Assembly (NCBI GenBank): GCA_021774255.1
Contig: JAJFJF010000003.1
Location: forward strand, 38,337-102,336
Source: Gammaproteobacteria bacterium
GTDB lineage: Bacteria > Pseudomonadota > Gammaproteobacteria > JAJFJF01
DNA: 64,000 nucleotides
Reading direction: 5' to 3'
The position numbers were made by a program, and so were the translations under genes. Below, in pieces: positions 27,741 through 38,152 of the stretch (position 1 is its first letter; every line of letters starts with the position of its first letter). The notes under the pieces are model-generated. The model saw only the letters and a list, made by a program, of their open reading frames with translations, had not been told where the DNA came from and searched no databases.

Positions 27741-28506
27741 TAATAAACTGCGATAAAGAGGTTGTAAATTTTTCAGGTTGCGACAAAAACGGTGCATGAC
27801 CTGATTGCTGAAACACAACACTTTTTGCATGCGGCAAATAGTATGCTGTTGCTTGTGCACAAGCAATAGGCACAATAGCGTCCTGTTCACCCCAACACTG
27901 TAACACCGGGCAAGTGATGTGTTTAAGCGTGCTACGCAAATCGGTTTGCTGCAATATTTTCAAGCCAGCTTGCAATGCTTCATCACGGGGCAGTGCTTGG
28001 CTATCAAGCTGCGTGCGTAATAAACGTCGTACGTGACTGGCTCGACTATCACCCTGCGCTTGCAAACTCACAAAACGCGTTAATGCTGATGCTTTATCTT
28101 CTTCGACCGCATGCACAAATTGCCGAAAATCATGTGACGACATCCCCGGCCACGCGCGGCCCTCATCTGCTAAAAAATAAGGCGTACTGGCCACTTGTAT
28201 TAAACCACGTACCCGGTCGGGAAAATGGATCGCAATTTGCGCGGCGCACACCCCGCCCAATGACCATCCTAACCAATGCGCGTTTGCGGGGGCAACCCTT
28301 AATAACGGCTCAATCAATTCATCAAGCTGCATTGCATCACCACACGCTTGGCTTCGCCCAAAGCCTGGCAAATCAATGCAGATCACGCGATACTGTGTGG
28401 TGAGCGTAGGCAGCAACGTTTCCCACACACCACTGTGCCACCCCCAGCCATGCAACAAGACAAGCTCAGGGCCTTGGCCATTGACTTCAAAGTAAGGCGT
28501 TGTCAT
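27730..28506 (-). CDS. bioH: Pimeloyl-ACP methyl ester carboxylesterase
   Basis: A 258-residue alpha/beta hydrolase that removes the methyl group from pimeloyl-ACP methyl ester. The nucleophile lies in GWSLGG, the acid in QDAIVPI and the histidine in SGHAPFLSQP. The N-terminal LVLLHGWGWHSGVWETLLP is family-typical. It overlaps bioF by 20 nt and bioC by 11 nt. Confidence 0.94.
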   Translation of the reverse strand: MTTPYFEVNGQGPELVLLHGWGWHSGVWETLLPTLTTQYRVICIDLPGFGRSQACGDAMQLDELIEPLLRVAPANAHWLGWSLGGVCAAQIAIHFPDRVRGLIQVASTPYFLADEGRAWPGMSSHDFRQFVHAVEEDKASALTRFVSLQAQGDSRASHVRRLLRTQLDSQALPRDEALQAGLKILQQTDLRSTLKHITCPVLQCWGEQDAIVPIACAQATAYYLPHAKSVVFQQSGHAPFLSQPEKFTTSLSQFINET

Positions 28507-29674
28507 GTTTGGGAAAATGGGATCGCAATGCTTCCAATGCGTTTAATAGTCTATCGACTTGTGCTTGTGTGTGCTCAGCGCTAAGTGTAATGCGCAAGCG
28601 TGCACTGTGGCGCGGTACGCTCGGGGGGCGGATGGCGGTCACTTCAATGCCTTTGTCTAACAATGCCTTGCTTAAGGCCACAGCATTTTCAGATTCGCCT
28701 ACCATTAAAGGCTGAATCGGTGTATTTGAAGGCATCAGGGGTAAATCTAATTGTGCAGCGCACTTGCGGAAATAAGTAATGAGCGTTTGCAAGCGTTCAC
28801 GTCGCCAACTTTCTTTTTGGGCAATTTTCAAGCTCATGTGCGACGCGGCGGCAATCGAGGGCGGTAGCGCGGTGGTATAAATATAGGTGCGTGCAAACTG
28901 CACCAAGGTTTCAATGAGTTCATCGGACCCTGCCACAAAAGCACCAAAACTACCAAATGCTTTACCAAAGGTACCCATCAAAATAGGCACGTCATCGATC
29001 CCCATGCCATAATGCGAGAGGGTGCCTTTGCCGTTTTCCCCCACAACGCCCATACCATGTGCATCGTCAATCATGATCCAAGCATCTTGCACTTTGGCGA
29101 CTTTCACTAATTCGGGTAACGGCGCAAGATCGCCGTCCATGCTAAATAAGCCATCACTGACAATGAGTGCCCGCTGATAATCAACATCAAACATGCGCTG
29201 CATTAAGTGCTCTACTTGCGCGTGGGCGTAACGTTTCACCGCCGCGCCTGATAATTGCACCGCATCCACAATCGAAGCATGGTTTAAGCGATCAGAAAAT
29301 ACCACATCTTGTTTGCCTAATAAGGCTGTTAACACGCCTAAATTGGCCATATAACCCGTGGAAAATAACAATGCGCGCGGCCGCTCAGTATAATCCGCCA
29401 AGGCTTCTTCTAATTCATGGTGAGCATGGCTATGCCCATTAATTAAGTGCGAACTGGCACTGCCCACCCCAAAATCTTCAGCGCCTTTTTGCAAGGCTTG
29501 GATTAAATCAGGGTGGTTGGCTAAACCTAGATAGTTATTGCTGCAAAAGGAAACGTAGTCTTGTTCTTGGTAGCGCGTGGTCGTGCCTTGGGCATTTAAG
29601 CGTGCGCGCACACTGCGGTATAAATGACGCGCGCGATGCTGTACCAGCTTTGTTTTTAAGTCCCAAGAAGACAT
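28487..29674 (-). CDS. bioF: 8-amino-7-oxononanoate synthase
   Basis: A 395-residue PLP enzyme joining pimeloyl-ACP and alanine. YVSFCSNNYLGLANHP, the aspartate region MIDDAHGMGVVG and the PLP lysine in GTFGKAFGSFGAFVAG are visible. It lies 3 nt after bioB and overlaps bioH by 20 nt. Confidence 0.96.
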   Translation of the reverse strand: MSSWDLKTKLVQHRARHLYRSVRARLNAQGTTTRYQEQDYVSFCSNNYLGLANHPDLIQALQKGAEDFGVGSASSHLINGHSHAHHELEEALADYTERPRALLFSTGYMANLGVLTALLGKQDVVFSDRLNHASIVDAVQLSGAAVKRYAHAQVEHLMQRMFDVDYQRALIVSDGLFSMDGDLAPLPELVKVAKVQDAWIMIDDAHGMGVVGENGKGTLSHYGMGIDDVPILMGTFGKAFGSFGAFVAGSDELIETLVQFARTYIYTTALPPSIAAASHMSLKIAQKESWRRERLQTLITYFRKCAAQLDLPLMPSNTPIQPLMVGESENAVALSKALLDKGIEVTAIRPPSVPRHSARLRITLSAEHTQAQVDRLLNALEALRSHFPKHDNALL

Positions 29675-29677
29675 GAA

Positions 29678-30694
29678 TTAGGCACCTGTTGTTGCCGCTT
29701 GTTGTGGCACATCACCAGGGAGCTGCTCTGTCACCATCCCTAGACTTTCCAGTAGTTTGATATCTTCGTTTGCATCGGGGTTCGGCGTGGTTAATAACTT
29801 TTCGCCATAAAAAATGGAATTTGCACCCGCAAAAAAGCACATTGCTTGCATTTCTTCGCTCATGCCTTCGCGCCCTGCAGATAATCGCACCACGCTCTTG
29901 GGCATCATGACGCGTGCACAAGCGATGGTACGCACAAATTCAATCGGCGGCAAAGCCGGGAAAGATTGTTCACCGAGCGGCGTGCCTTTGACTTTGACTA
30001 ACAAATTAATCGGCACACTTTCAGGGTGGGTCGGCAGATTGGCAAGTTGCAAGAGTAAACCCACACGATCTTCGCGCGCTTCCCCCATGCCGACAATACC
30101 GCCACAACAGACTTTGACGTCAGTTTTACGAATATTGGCTAAGGTGTCTAGACGATCTTGATACGTACGCGTCGTGATAATTTTTTTATAAAATTCAGGT
30201 GAAGAATCTAAATTATGGTTGTAATAATCCAGGCCCACTTCCCCTAAGCGCTGTGCTTGATCTTCATTTAACATACCCACCGTGATACACGTTTCTAAGC
30301 CCAAGGCTTTCACCGCTTTCACCATATCGAGCACTTGCACAAAATCTTTTTCTTTGGGGGTACGCCAACCTGCCCCCATGCAAAAGCGGGTGGCGCCTTT
30401 GTCTTTGGCATTTTTGGCTGAGGCCAGCACTTGCTCCACATCAAATAAGCGCTCAACCTCCAGACCTGTTTTATGGCGTGCACTTTGCGGGCAATAGGCA
30501 CAATCTTCTGGGCAGGCACCGGTTTTAATGCTCAATAGGGTGCTGGCTTGGATTTTGCGTGGATCAAAGCATTGGCGATGCATGCTATGCGCTTGGAACA
30601 AGAGCTCCGGAAAAGGCAGGGAAAAAAGCGCTTCGACTTCTTCTGCTTTCCAATCGTGACGGAGTGTAGGCTGTGTAACTTCATTTTGCGTCAT
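29678..30694 (-). CDS. bioB: Biotin synthase
   Basis: A 338-residue radical SAM enzyme that inserts sulfur into dethiobiotin. The iron-sulfur motif [11 protein letters not shown], and later [13 protein letters not shown] and [10 protein letters not shown], are diagnostic. It heads bioBFHC. I could not recognise a convincing BirA operator in the 160-nt gap to comF. No bioA is seen in the window. Confidence 0.97.
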   Translation of the reverse strand: MTQNEVTQPTLRHDWKAEEVEALFSLPFPELLFQAHSMHRQCFDPRKIQASTLLSIKTGACPEDCAYCPQSARHKTGLEVERLFDVEQVLASAKNAKDKGATRFCMGAGWRTPKEKDFVQVLDMVKAVKALGLETCITVGMLNEDQAQRLGEVGLDYYNHNLDSSPEFYKKIITTRTYQDRLDTLANIRKTDVKVCCGGIVGMGEAREDRVGLLLQLANLPTHPESVPINLLVKVKGTPLGEQSFPALPPIEFVRTIACARVMMPKSVVRLSAGREGMSEEMQAMCFFAGANSIFYGEKLLTTPNPDANEDIKLLESLGMVTEQLPGDVPQQAATTGA

Positions 30695-30854
30695 GATAGA
30701 CCCTGCTTAATTCTTTTTGAGTTTTTATTGAGTTAATATTTATGCTAGAATTTTTAAAACTCGATATGCAGTCTTCTGACAGAGTAGAGTTTCTGCCCCC
30801 ATTATAAAGCCAAAACGCATCCAGAGCGATGCCAAACTAAGGTAAGGGGAACAT

Positions 30855-31577
30855 ATGCTACCAATTTTCTACTCACTCTTTCCAACACGCTGTCTGTTAT
30901 GCCGCCGCGCGCTGGCAACGCATCAGCCGTTATGCCAGGCTTGTCAGGAGGATTTACCCTGGCAGACAAACGTTTGCCTGCGCTGTGGGCTGAGTTTGAC
31001 CGATGCCCTGTTCCCAAGGCACTCAGACTCAACAAAGCATTGCGGGCAATGCTTGCAGCAGCCGCCCCCCTTTGAGCGCACGGTTGCCGTCTGGCGCTAC
31101 CAAGCACCACTCACTTCCTTGATTACTCAGTTGAAATTTCAGCAGCAGGTAAGTAGCGGGCAATTACTTGGCGAACTGATCTCAAGCAAGATATTGGAGA
31201 TTTATGGCGATCAACCACTCCCTGAGTGCATGGTGCCGGTGCCCCTGCACCCGCGGCGCGTGTGGACACGCGGCTATAATCAGGCCATCTTGCTTGCCAA
31301 ACCCATTGCTAAAGCACTGCGCATTCCCCTCAATTTACGATGCTTGACACGCACGCAACATACCCTGCCGCAATCACGGCTTCCAGGACAAGCACGACGC
31401 CGCAATTTACAACACGCTTTCACTATGACCCAACCGTTTACTCACAAACATGTCGCTATCGTGGATGATGTGGTCACCACTGGCCAAACCGTCACGGCAA
31501 TCAGCCATCTGCTGCGACAGCAAGGCGTTAAAAAAATTGATATTTGGTGTGCCGCAAGGACGCAAAAGCGAACTTGA
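30855..31577 (+). CDS. comF: ComF-family phosphoribosyltransferase-like protein
   Basis: A 240-residue ComF protein with an N-terminal zinc-ribbon (CLLCRRAL, CQACQEDL, CLRCGLSL) and a C-terminal phosphoribosyltransferase fold ending in VAIVDDVVTTGQTVTAI. ComF proteins are needed for DNA uptake in transformable bacteria; the biochemical step is unclear. An AAGGGGA precedes the ATG. It is divergent from bioB, the usual arrangement in gammaproteobacteria. Confidence 0.93.
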   Translation: MLPIFYSLFPTRCLLCRRALATHQPLCQACQEDLPWQTNVCLRCGLSLTDALFPRHSDSTKHCGQCLQQPPPFERTVAVWRYQAPLTSLITQLKFQQQVSSGQLLGELISSKILEIYGDQPLPECMVPVPLHPRRVWTRGYNQAILLAKPIAKALRIPLNLRCLTRTQHTLPQSRLPGQARRRNLQHAFTMTQPFTHKHVAIVDDVVTTGQTVTAISHLLRQQGVKKIDIWCAARTQKRT

Positions 31578-31607
31578 ATAAAAATGGCTGTGGGGTAAAC
31601 TTAAATC

Positions 31608-32273
31608 ATGGATAAACAACACACTCTCTCCTTACCTGATAATGCATCAAAATTGCTGATGCACTCCTGCTGTGCGCCCTGTGTAGGCGATATCATGGAG
31701 CGCCTGGTGGCAGATGGCATTGAATACACGATTTTCTTTTATAACCCGAATATTCACCCTAAACAGGAATACGAAATCCGTAAAGACGAAAACAAGCGCT
31801 TTGCAGATAAGCATAACATTCCGTTTATCGATGCCGATTACGATAAAGACGCTTGGTTTGCGCGTGCGAAAGGGATGGAAGACGAACCCGAGCGCGGCAT
31901 TCGCTGCACCATGTGCTTTGACATGCGTTTTGAACGAACGGCGTTGTATGCACATGAACACGGCTTTCCGGTGATCACCAGCTCGCTTGGCATTTCGCGC
32001 TGGAAAAACATGGATCAAATCAACGACTGTGGTGTGCGAGCAGCGGCGCGCTACCCCGACATGGCTTACTGGACGTTCAATTGGCGAAAAGAAGGCGGCT
32101 CGCAGCGCATGATTGAATTATCCAAGCGGGAAAAATTTTACCAACAAGAATACTGCGGTTGTGCCTATTCTATGCGTGACACCAATCGCTGGCGAGTCAA
32201 AAATAACCGGCCCCGTATTAAGATTGGAACGCAATTTTATGGTCAGGATGACAATACCACGCCGCCGGCGTAA
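31608..32273 (+). CDS. queH: Epoxyqueuosine reductase QueH
   Basis: A 221-residue QueH (DUF208) protein that reduces epoxyqueuosine to queuosine in tRNA. Cysteine groups [12 protein letters not shown] and the tail CGCAYS supply the metal and catalytic site. It starts 30 nt after comF. QueC and QueE elsewhere in this window act earlier in the same pathway. Its 3' end overlaps the convergent lipoprotein gene by 56 nt. Confidence 0.93.
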   Translation: MDKQHTLSLPDNASKLLMHSCCAPCVGDIMERLVADGIEYTIFFYNPNIHPKQEYEIRKDENKRFADKHNIPFIDADYDKDAWFARAKGMEDEPERGIRCTMCFDMRFERTALYAHEHGFPVITSSLGISRWKNMDQINDCGVRAAARYPDMAYWTFNWRKEGGSQRMIELSKREKFYQQEYCGCAYSMRDTNRWRVKNNRPRIKIGTQFYGQDDNTTPPA

Positions 32274-32928
32274 TCGCGATCACCTCAACTTCTGCCCCGC
32301 GGCGGATCACATATTCTGATACCCCAACCCGCGGTGTGTCAGGGTGCCAATCGTACGTGTAGCCAAGTCGAGTAAACGGATAGCCGTCAGGTATTTGATA
32401 GTATTTTAATAATGCTCGAGCAAACCAGTTGACATAGGCTTCCGGTATATCCTCAGGAAAATCCCATTCACAATGTGCTGTGGTTGGATCAGGATCAGGG
32501 CAAGGGCGAAACACATCATCACGCGCAACGCGCATCACAACAAATTCGCTCCGTACGACTGGTTTGGGTGGCAAACCCAACAATTGCTGTAAACGTAAAG
32601 TCAGCGCTTCCGGTGAAGTGGTATCATAATCTTGGCAACGCGCGAGCACATCCGGTACCACCGTCACCCAGAGATCTTCTGCTAACACGTGTGGCCCTAA
32701 TGCATACGATGTTTGATCGGCCCATTCGACTAAGGTGACTTTTTCCTCTATTAAGGGCGTCAGCGTATGAATATGGCGGGTGTCCACCACGGCGGCCTTT
32801 TCTATCGCAGCATAATAGTGTGGCCATGGGGAGGTGTCTGATAAGTGACTACAGCCAGCCATCACACAGGCACTCACGGAGAGGCAACTAAGCCGCTTCA
32901 GCAGGTGCCGCAATGTTTTCAAGGTCAT
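32218..32928 (-). CDS. Predicted lipoprotein of unknown function
   Basis: A 236-residue protein with a lipoprotein signal (VMAGC, cysteine about residue 26). The rest is soluble and I do not recognise a family. Segments such as [19 protein letters not shown]-free sequence and [27 protein letters not shown] do not match a known domain by eye. It overlaps the PKS gene by 41 nt, so it may be transcribed with it and act in the envelope step of that pathway; it may also simply be a downstream neighbour. Confidence 0.72.
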   Translation of the reverse strand: MTLKTLRHLLKRLSCLSVSACVMAGCSHLSDTSPWPHYYAAIEKAAVVDTRHIHTLTPLIEEKVTLVEWADQTSYALGPHVLAEDLWVTVVPDVLARCQDYDTTSPEALTLRLQQLLGLPPKPVVRSEFVVMRVARDDVFRPCPDPDPTTAHCEWDFPEDIPEAYVNWFARALLKYYQIPDGYPFTRLGYTYDWHPDTPRVGVSEYVIRRGAEVEVIAITPAAWYCHPDHKIAFQS

Positions 32929-35900
32929 CTTCGGTTAAGATCTGATTGAGTTTTGTGGCGAGCACTTTAATATGGGGGAGTTGCAACAAGGTATCATGAT
33001 TACCCGGCACACGATGGCACTCAATTGCGCCACTTACATAAGGCGCCCAATGGTTATAAGGGTCATCCATATTTGCATAGACAGGCAATAATGCTTGGGC
33101 TTTAAATAACGTTACGGGCGCCGTCATCACGGCTGGCTGATAGTCACGCAATAATTGCAGTCGTTGCCATTGGAGATCTAAGTGATCTTGCTCATCCGGG
33201 GGGTTCACTTGCGCAAGTTGATCTGCCAAGGCTTGTTGTTGCTCACGCATGCTCACTTCAAAGGCAGCACGATCAATTTTTTGATCACGCGTTACCCAAC
33301 TGTCAATTAATACGACTCTCGTCACCTTTTCGCCAGCCGTAAGCAATTGATGTGCCATTTCCATGGCCACACAGCCGCCAAAGGATAAGCCGCCCAATAG
33401 ATAGGGGCCTGTCGGCTGAACACGTTTTATTTCTACAATATAGTGTGCCGCCATATCCGATATTGTTTTTAGCGTCAGGGTGTCATGCTCTAAATCAGGA
33501 TCTTGTAGAGCATAACAAGGCCGCCCCGCCCCTAATTGCTTGGCCAATTCCAGGTAACAAAAAACCGTGCCCCCCACAGGATGCACTAAAAATAATGCTT
33601 GTTTTTCACCTGCAGGCTGCAAGGTGACCAAGGGAGAGTGCGCCGCTCCTTCTTTTGGTGCATCAATAATTTTTGCCAGGGCCGAAACGGAATTTGCCTC
33701 ATAAATAACCGGCAGATTTAATTTCACATTAAATATTTTTTCTATTTCAGAGAGGAGTCGCAAGGCAAATAAGGAATGCCCACCTAAGTCAAAAAAGCTA
33801 TCGGAAGCCGATACCATTTTAACCCCTAAAATAGTACAAAATAGTTCAGCAAGCACTCCTTGTGTTTCATTTTCAAAAATAGATTTTATGGCAGGCTTAG
33901 CAGGATGTTCTGCCTTTTTATCTTCCAGCATTGCACTGGGCTTTTCATGTTCAACTTTTGCTTGTTTCAATACATTTTCTTGATGCCGCTGTGGTGGAAA
34001 CACAGAGACCAGCACATGATTGGCATGACTTTGTAAAACATCCGCGAGTATTTGTTTGCCTTCAGCAGGTGAAATATTATTATCGGAGCCTAATGATTTA
34101 AATTGATTAGTATGGTGTGATTTTGCACCGATCCCCACGTCACGCCAATGGTTCCAACCAATGCTCACGACTTGTTTCGCTTGCGGGAAAGCTTCACTTT
34201 GCGGGAAAGCATCCAAACACGCATTGGCTGCACAATAGTCTATTTGCCCAGGCACCGCCGTCACTGAATATAACGATGAACACAAGGCAACAAAATCAAG
34301 CGGCGTTTCTTTAAATAAGTTTGCTAAAACAGCCGTGCCCTGCACTTTGGGCGCCAACACGGCTGTGGCTTGGTCAACTGTTTTTAATTGACTTAAACCG
34401 CCGCCTGCGATACCCGCCGCATGAATAATGCCATTCACATCGCCCCACTTTTCACGCACGCTATCATACAGCGTTTGCATTGCGTGGGGATCGGCCACAT
34501 CAGCCTGTAATACCAGTATTTCCGTGCCCAGTCCTTCGAGTTGTTTGAGTGTGACAATGGTGTCAGCAACGGCATCCTTCTCATCTGTTTTTGTTAAGTA
34601 AGTCTCCCAGTTTTCACGCACCGGGAATGCTTGACGTGTTGTGAGCACCAAACGCACGGGATTATTCTCAGCAAGCCACTGCGCAAACGTTAACCCTATT
34701 CCTCCTAAACCACCGGTGATCAAATACACATTATGTGCTTGGGTAGGCAGTGGCCGCGTGTGATGGACTAATCTTGGCAAACTTGAGATCTGCTGAGCCC
34801 AACGATAACCTGCTCGATAAGCCGCTATCTGTGACGCATTGTCAGAGGGTTTTCCAAACTCATGTAAAAGCGGTTCAGCATAATTTTCCAGCGCGTCATC
34901 CAGATCAACACTGTGAAAACTGAAAAAAGGTTGCTCTTTTGGGATCACGCGACAAGGTCCCAATAACGTGGCTTTTCCGGGCACAACCTTATCGTTATCC
35001 AATACCTTGTGCACGCCTGTGGACACAACCGTGACATCGACCTTATCAAAAGCATCTGCCTTACAGGCTTGGCTTAAAAAGAGCAGACTGTAAAATCCTA
35101 AAAATTGCTCGCCATGACATGCTTCCGTATTCCACAAATGCAGTATTTTTAAATTAGGCGCCACAATGGGCTTGATGGCATTCATTAAGCTTTGATAATC
35201 ATCTTTTGACGCAGGGTCAATGCCGTACGCCTGCCCACCTAATTGCTCAAAGCAACTATGCGCCTTCGCGCAAACAACGGTTTGCTTTTGATGCGTTAAC
35301 GTTTCAATAATTGCATTACCCAGTGTTGTGCCATTATCAAATATTAGCCAGGCGCGCCCCTTTTCAAAATGGGTTTTCTGCAAGCGATCCGGCAGTAATG
35401 ACGCTTCTCTCACCCAAGTAGGCTGGTAGAACCAATCTTCATAAGAGGCATTACTCTCCCGTGCTGGCTCTTCAAATTCTTCAGACGGCTCAATCCAGTG
35501 CCGCTGCCGCTCAAAAGGATACGTTGGCAAAGGTACGCGACGACGCTTTTCATGTTGATAATAATGATGCGTATCAATGGGGATCCCGTGAAGCCACAGT
35601 GCAGAAAGTGCGGCATAAGGTAATGCTTTATTTTCTTCTGAAGCTTTTTTAGCGCTATTTGCTGAAGGCAAGGTGTGGATGCATTCAGCACCTTGTGTTT
35701 GATGCTGCTCAATTAACGTGCTTAAGATGCTGCCTGGCCCCAACTCCACAAAAAGAGAATAGCCAGCATCGAGCAAACACGTCACACCCTTGGAAAATTG
35801 TACTGTTTCTCGCAAGTGCTTTAACCAGTAATCTGGAGAAGTCACGGTTTCATCAGCCCACTGACCAGTCACATTGGCAATATAAGGCATTTTCGGCGCA

Positions 35901-38152
35901 TGAAAATCCACACGCGCTAATACGCTACCAAACGCCTGCAATGCAGGTGTCATCATATGTGAGTGAAACGCATGCGAAGTATGCAAGCGCCGCGCCATCC
36001 ATGCATGTTTCTCTGCTATCTCACCTTCAAGACGACTGATGTCGGCGTCGTTCCCGGATACCACACATAAATGAGGTGCATTGATGGCGGCCAATGACAA
36101 GGCATCACCCAATAAAGGCGCAACGTCTTCAGCCGCTGCGGTGATGGCTAACATGCTGCCTGTTTCTAGTTGGCTCACCAAACGCCCTCGCTCAGCAATC
36201 AGCATCAACGCATCTTCTAATGAGAAGACCCCCGCTAAATGCGCAGCGACATACTCCCCCACACTGTGCCCTATCATTGCCTGAGGCCTGATCCCCCAAC
36301 GCAAAAACAGCGTTGCCAGTGCATATTCGATCACAAACAACGCAGGTTGCGCCAAACGTGTCTGCTCAATCTGCACAGATTGAGCATTTTCAGTATCGTG
36401 AAACAATAGCGTACGCAAATCCATTCCCATATGGGTTTTTAACAATGCGCAGCAGCGATCAATTGCTTCTTTAAAGACAGGCTCTGATTGGTAAAGTGTC
36501 GCGCCCATGCCCACATATTGGGCACCTTGACCTGGGAACATAAAGACTGTCTGTGGCCGCTGCGCTTTTTCATCAACGCATGACGTTTTTATGCAATCAT
36601 GTTGTTCAAGCTGTGCAACAGCGGCCTCAAGATTATGGCAAATCACCGCACGACGATATTTAAAATCTTGACGCCCCACTTGCAATGTAAAAGCAACGTC
36701 TGCAAGCGACGGCGAATTTGAGCCCATTTGCGTCTCCTGAAGATAAGCTGATAAATTCTGAGTCAACTTGTCTAAAGCTGTTTGCGTCTTTGCAGAAAGC
36801 AGTAGCATTTGGCTTGCGCGTGATGGGCTACTGGCTTCAACTTCGGGTGCTTCTTGTAAGATCAAATGCGCATTCGTACCCCCAACACCAAATGAACTCA
36901 CCCCTGCCCGCCGTGGTGCGTCATGCGCAACATCCCATGGGATCAGCTTGTCATTCACATAAAATGGGCTATTCACAAAATCGATGTTAGGGTTTGCTTG
37001 TGTAAAATGGAGCGTCGGTGGAATAGCGTGATGCTGCATGGCTAATACGGTTTTCATTAAGCCCGCCATGCCCGCCGCACTGTCTAAATGCCCTATATTG
37101 GTTTTGACTGAACCCAAGGCACAAAATTGCTTTTGATCAGTGGTTGCCGAAAAAGCTTTTGTCAGCGCTTGCACTTCAATGGGATCGCCTAGCTTGGTAC
37201 TGGTACCGTGTGCTTCTACATAGCTAATATCACGGGCACTGATTTCAGCAGAGGCAATGGCCTCGGCAACACAATGCATTTGTCCTGACACACTCGGGGC
37301 GGTAAAACCCACTTTAGTGCCGCCATCATTATTAATCGCTGATCCTAGTATAATGGCGTCAATATGATCACCATCTTCAAGCGCGTGATGTAAACGTTTT
37401 AACACAACGGCGCCTACACCATTACTAAATACCGTACCTTGTGCTTTTTCATCAAACGCTCGACAATGCCCGTCCGGTGAGATAATGCCGCCTGCCTGAT
37501 AAGCATAACCGTCTGACTGAGGCACATTAATAGAGACCGCACCGGCAATCGCCATGTCGCATTCATAATTAAGCAGATGGCGGCAAGCCGTGATCACCGC
37601 AACCAGTGAGGTAGAGCACGCCGTGGTAATGTTGAGGCTAGGCCCCTTAAGGTTGAGTTTGTAAGAGGTTTTTGTGCTTAAATAGGTGCTGCTGGTTGCA
37701 ATCAGTTGTTCCAATAGATCATGATTTTCAACATATGCTTTATTCTTCAGCAGGTTATTATGTAAATAACGACTGTCCGTCATGCCAGCAAACACGCCAA
37801 TAGAGCCTGGGTATTTATCGGGCGCATACCCTGCTGCTTCCAAGGCTTCCCAAGCCACTTCTAGAAATAAGCGTTGTTGTGGATCCGTCACCGCCGCTTC
37901 CTGAGGGCTCATTTCAAAAAAGGCAGCATCAAACTGCTCGATGTCAGTAATCACGCCATGCGCTTTGACGTAAGGGGTATCAGCATGAGGGGCTTGTTCT
38001 TCAGAAAAACGCGTAATGGACTCTTTCCCTTCTGCAAGATTTTGCCAAAAGGTTTTTAAGTCATGGGCGCCAGGCAGGCGCGCCGACAATGACAGGATAG
38101 CGATGCTATCAGATAACTGCGTATCTAAATCAACTTTGAAGCGCTGGCTCAA
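32888..38152 (-). CDS. Type I polyketide synthase: KS-AT-KR-ACP-TE
   Basis: A 1754-residue one-module PKS. The KS spans about residues 15-440 (active Cys in TACSTS, C179; VEAHGTSTKLGDPIE; TNIGHLDSAAG). The AT spans about 535-830, with nucleophile S630 in GHSVGE; SHAFHS suggests malonyl-CoA. A KR at about 1140-1345 has TGGLGGIG and the catalytic tyrosine Y1306. The ACP carries phosphopantetheine serine S1460 (DLGGHS), and a thioesterase has S1590 in GLSFGG. There is no dehydratase or enoyl reductase, so a beta-hydroxy product is expected. Its start lies 23 nt inside the end of the NRPS gene, so the two form one line: NRPS first, PKS and release second. Confidence 0.92.
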   Translation of the reverse strand: MSQRFKVDLDTQLSDSIAILSLSARLPGAHDLKTFWQNLAEGKESITRFSEEQAPHADTPYVKAHGVITDIEQFDAAFFEMSPQEAAVTDPQQRLFLEVAWEALEAAGYAPDKYPGSIGVFAGMTDSRYLHNNLLKNKAYVENHDLLEQLIATSSTYLSTKTSYKLNLKGPSLNITTACSTSLVAVITACRHLLNYECDMAIAGAVSINVPQSDGYAYQAGGIISPDGHCRAFDEKAQGTVFSNGVGAVVLKRLHHALEDGDHIDAIILGSAINNDGGTKVGFTAPSVSGQMHCVAEAIASAEISARDISYVEAHGTSTKLGDPIEVQALTKAFSATTDQKQFCALGSVKTNIGHLDSAAGMAGLMKTVLAMQHHAIPPTLHFTQANPNIDFVNSPFYVNDKLIPWDVAHDAPRRAGVSSFGVGGTNAHLILQEAPEVEASSPSRASQMLLLSAKTQTALDKLTQNLSAYLQETQMGSNSPSLADVAFTLQVGRQDFKYRRAVICHNLEAAVAQLEQHDCIKTSCVDEKAQRPQTVFMFPGQGAQYVGMGATLYQSEPVFKEAIDRCCALLKTHMGMDLRTLLFHDTENAQSVQIEQTRLAQPALFVIEYALATLFLRWGIRPQAMIGHSVGEYVAAHLAGVFSLEDALMLIAERGRLVSQLETGSMLAITAAAEDVAPLLGDALSLAAINAPHLCVVSGNDADISRLEGEIAEKHAWMARRLHTSHAFHSHMMTPALQAFGSVLARVDFHAPKMPYIANVTGQWADETVTSPDYWLKHLRETVQFSKGVTCLLDAGYSLFVELGPGSILSTLIEQHQTQGAECIHTLPSANSAKKASEENKALPYAALSALWLHGIPIDTHHYYQHEKRRRVPLPTYPFERQRHWIEPSEEFEEPARESNASYEDWFYQPTWVREASLLPDRLQKTHFEKGRAWLIFDNGTTLGNAIIETLTHQKQTVVCAKAHSCFEQLGGQAYGIDPASKDDYQSLMNAIKPIVAPNLKILHLWNTEACHGEQFLGFYSLLFLSQACKADAFDKVDVTVVSTGVHKVLDNDKVVPGKATLLGPCRVIPKEQPFFSFHSVDLDDALENYAEPLLHEFGKPSDNASQIAAYRAGYRWAQQISSLPRLVHHTRPLPTQAHNVYLITGGLGGIGLTFAQWLAENNPVRLVLTTRQAFPVRENWETYLTKTDEKDAVADTIVTLKQLEGLGTEILVLQADVADPHAMQTLYDSVREKWGDVNGIIHAAGIAGGGLSQLKTVDQATAVLAPKVQGTAVLANLFKETPLDFVALCSSLYSVTAVPGQIDYCAANACLDAFPQSEAFPQAKQVVSIGWNHWRDVGIGAKSHHTNQFKSLGSDNNISPAEGKQILADVLQSHANHVLVSVFPPQRHQENVLKQAKVEHEKPSAMLEDKKAEHPAKPAIKSIFENETQGVLAELFCTILGVKMVSASDSFFDLGGHSLFALRLLSEIEKIFNVKLNLPVIYEANSVSALAKIIDAPKEGAAHSPLVTLQPAGEKQALFLVHPVGGTVFCYLELAKQLGAGRPCYALQDPDLEHDTLTLKTISDMAAHYIVEIKRVQPTGPYLLGGLSFGGCVAMEMAHQLLTAGEKVTRVVLIDSWVTRDQKIDRAAFEVSMREQQQALADQLAQVNPPDEQDHLDLQWQRLQLLRDYQPAVMTAPVTLFKAQALLPVYANMDDPYNHWAPYVSGAIECHRVPGNHDTLLQLPHIKVLATKLNQILTEDDLENIAAPAEAA

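Noticed and set aside
30695..30854. Possible BirA operator between bioB and comF
   Set aside because: No pair of half-sites resembling the known operator could be found in this AT-rich gap.
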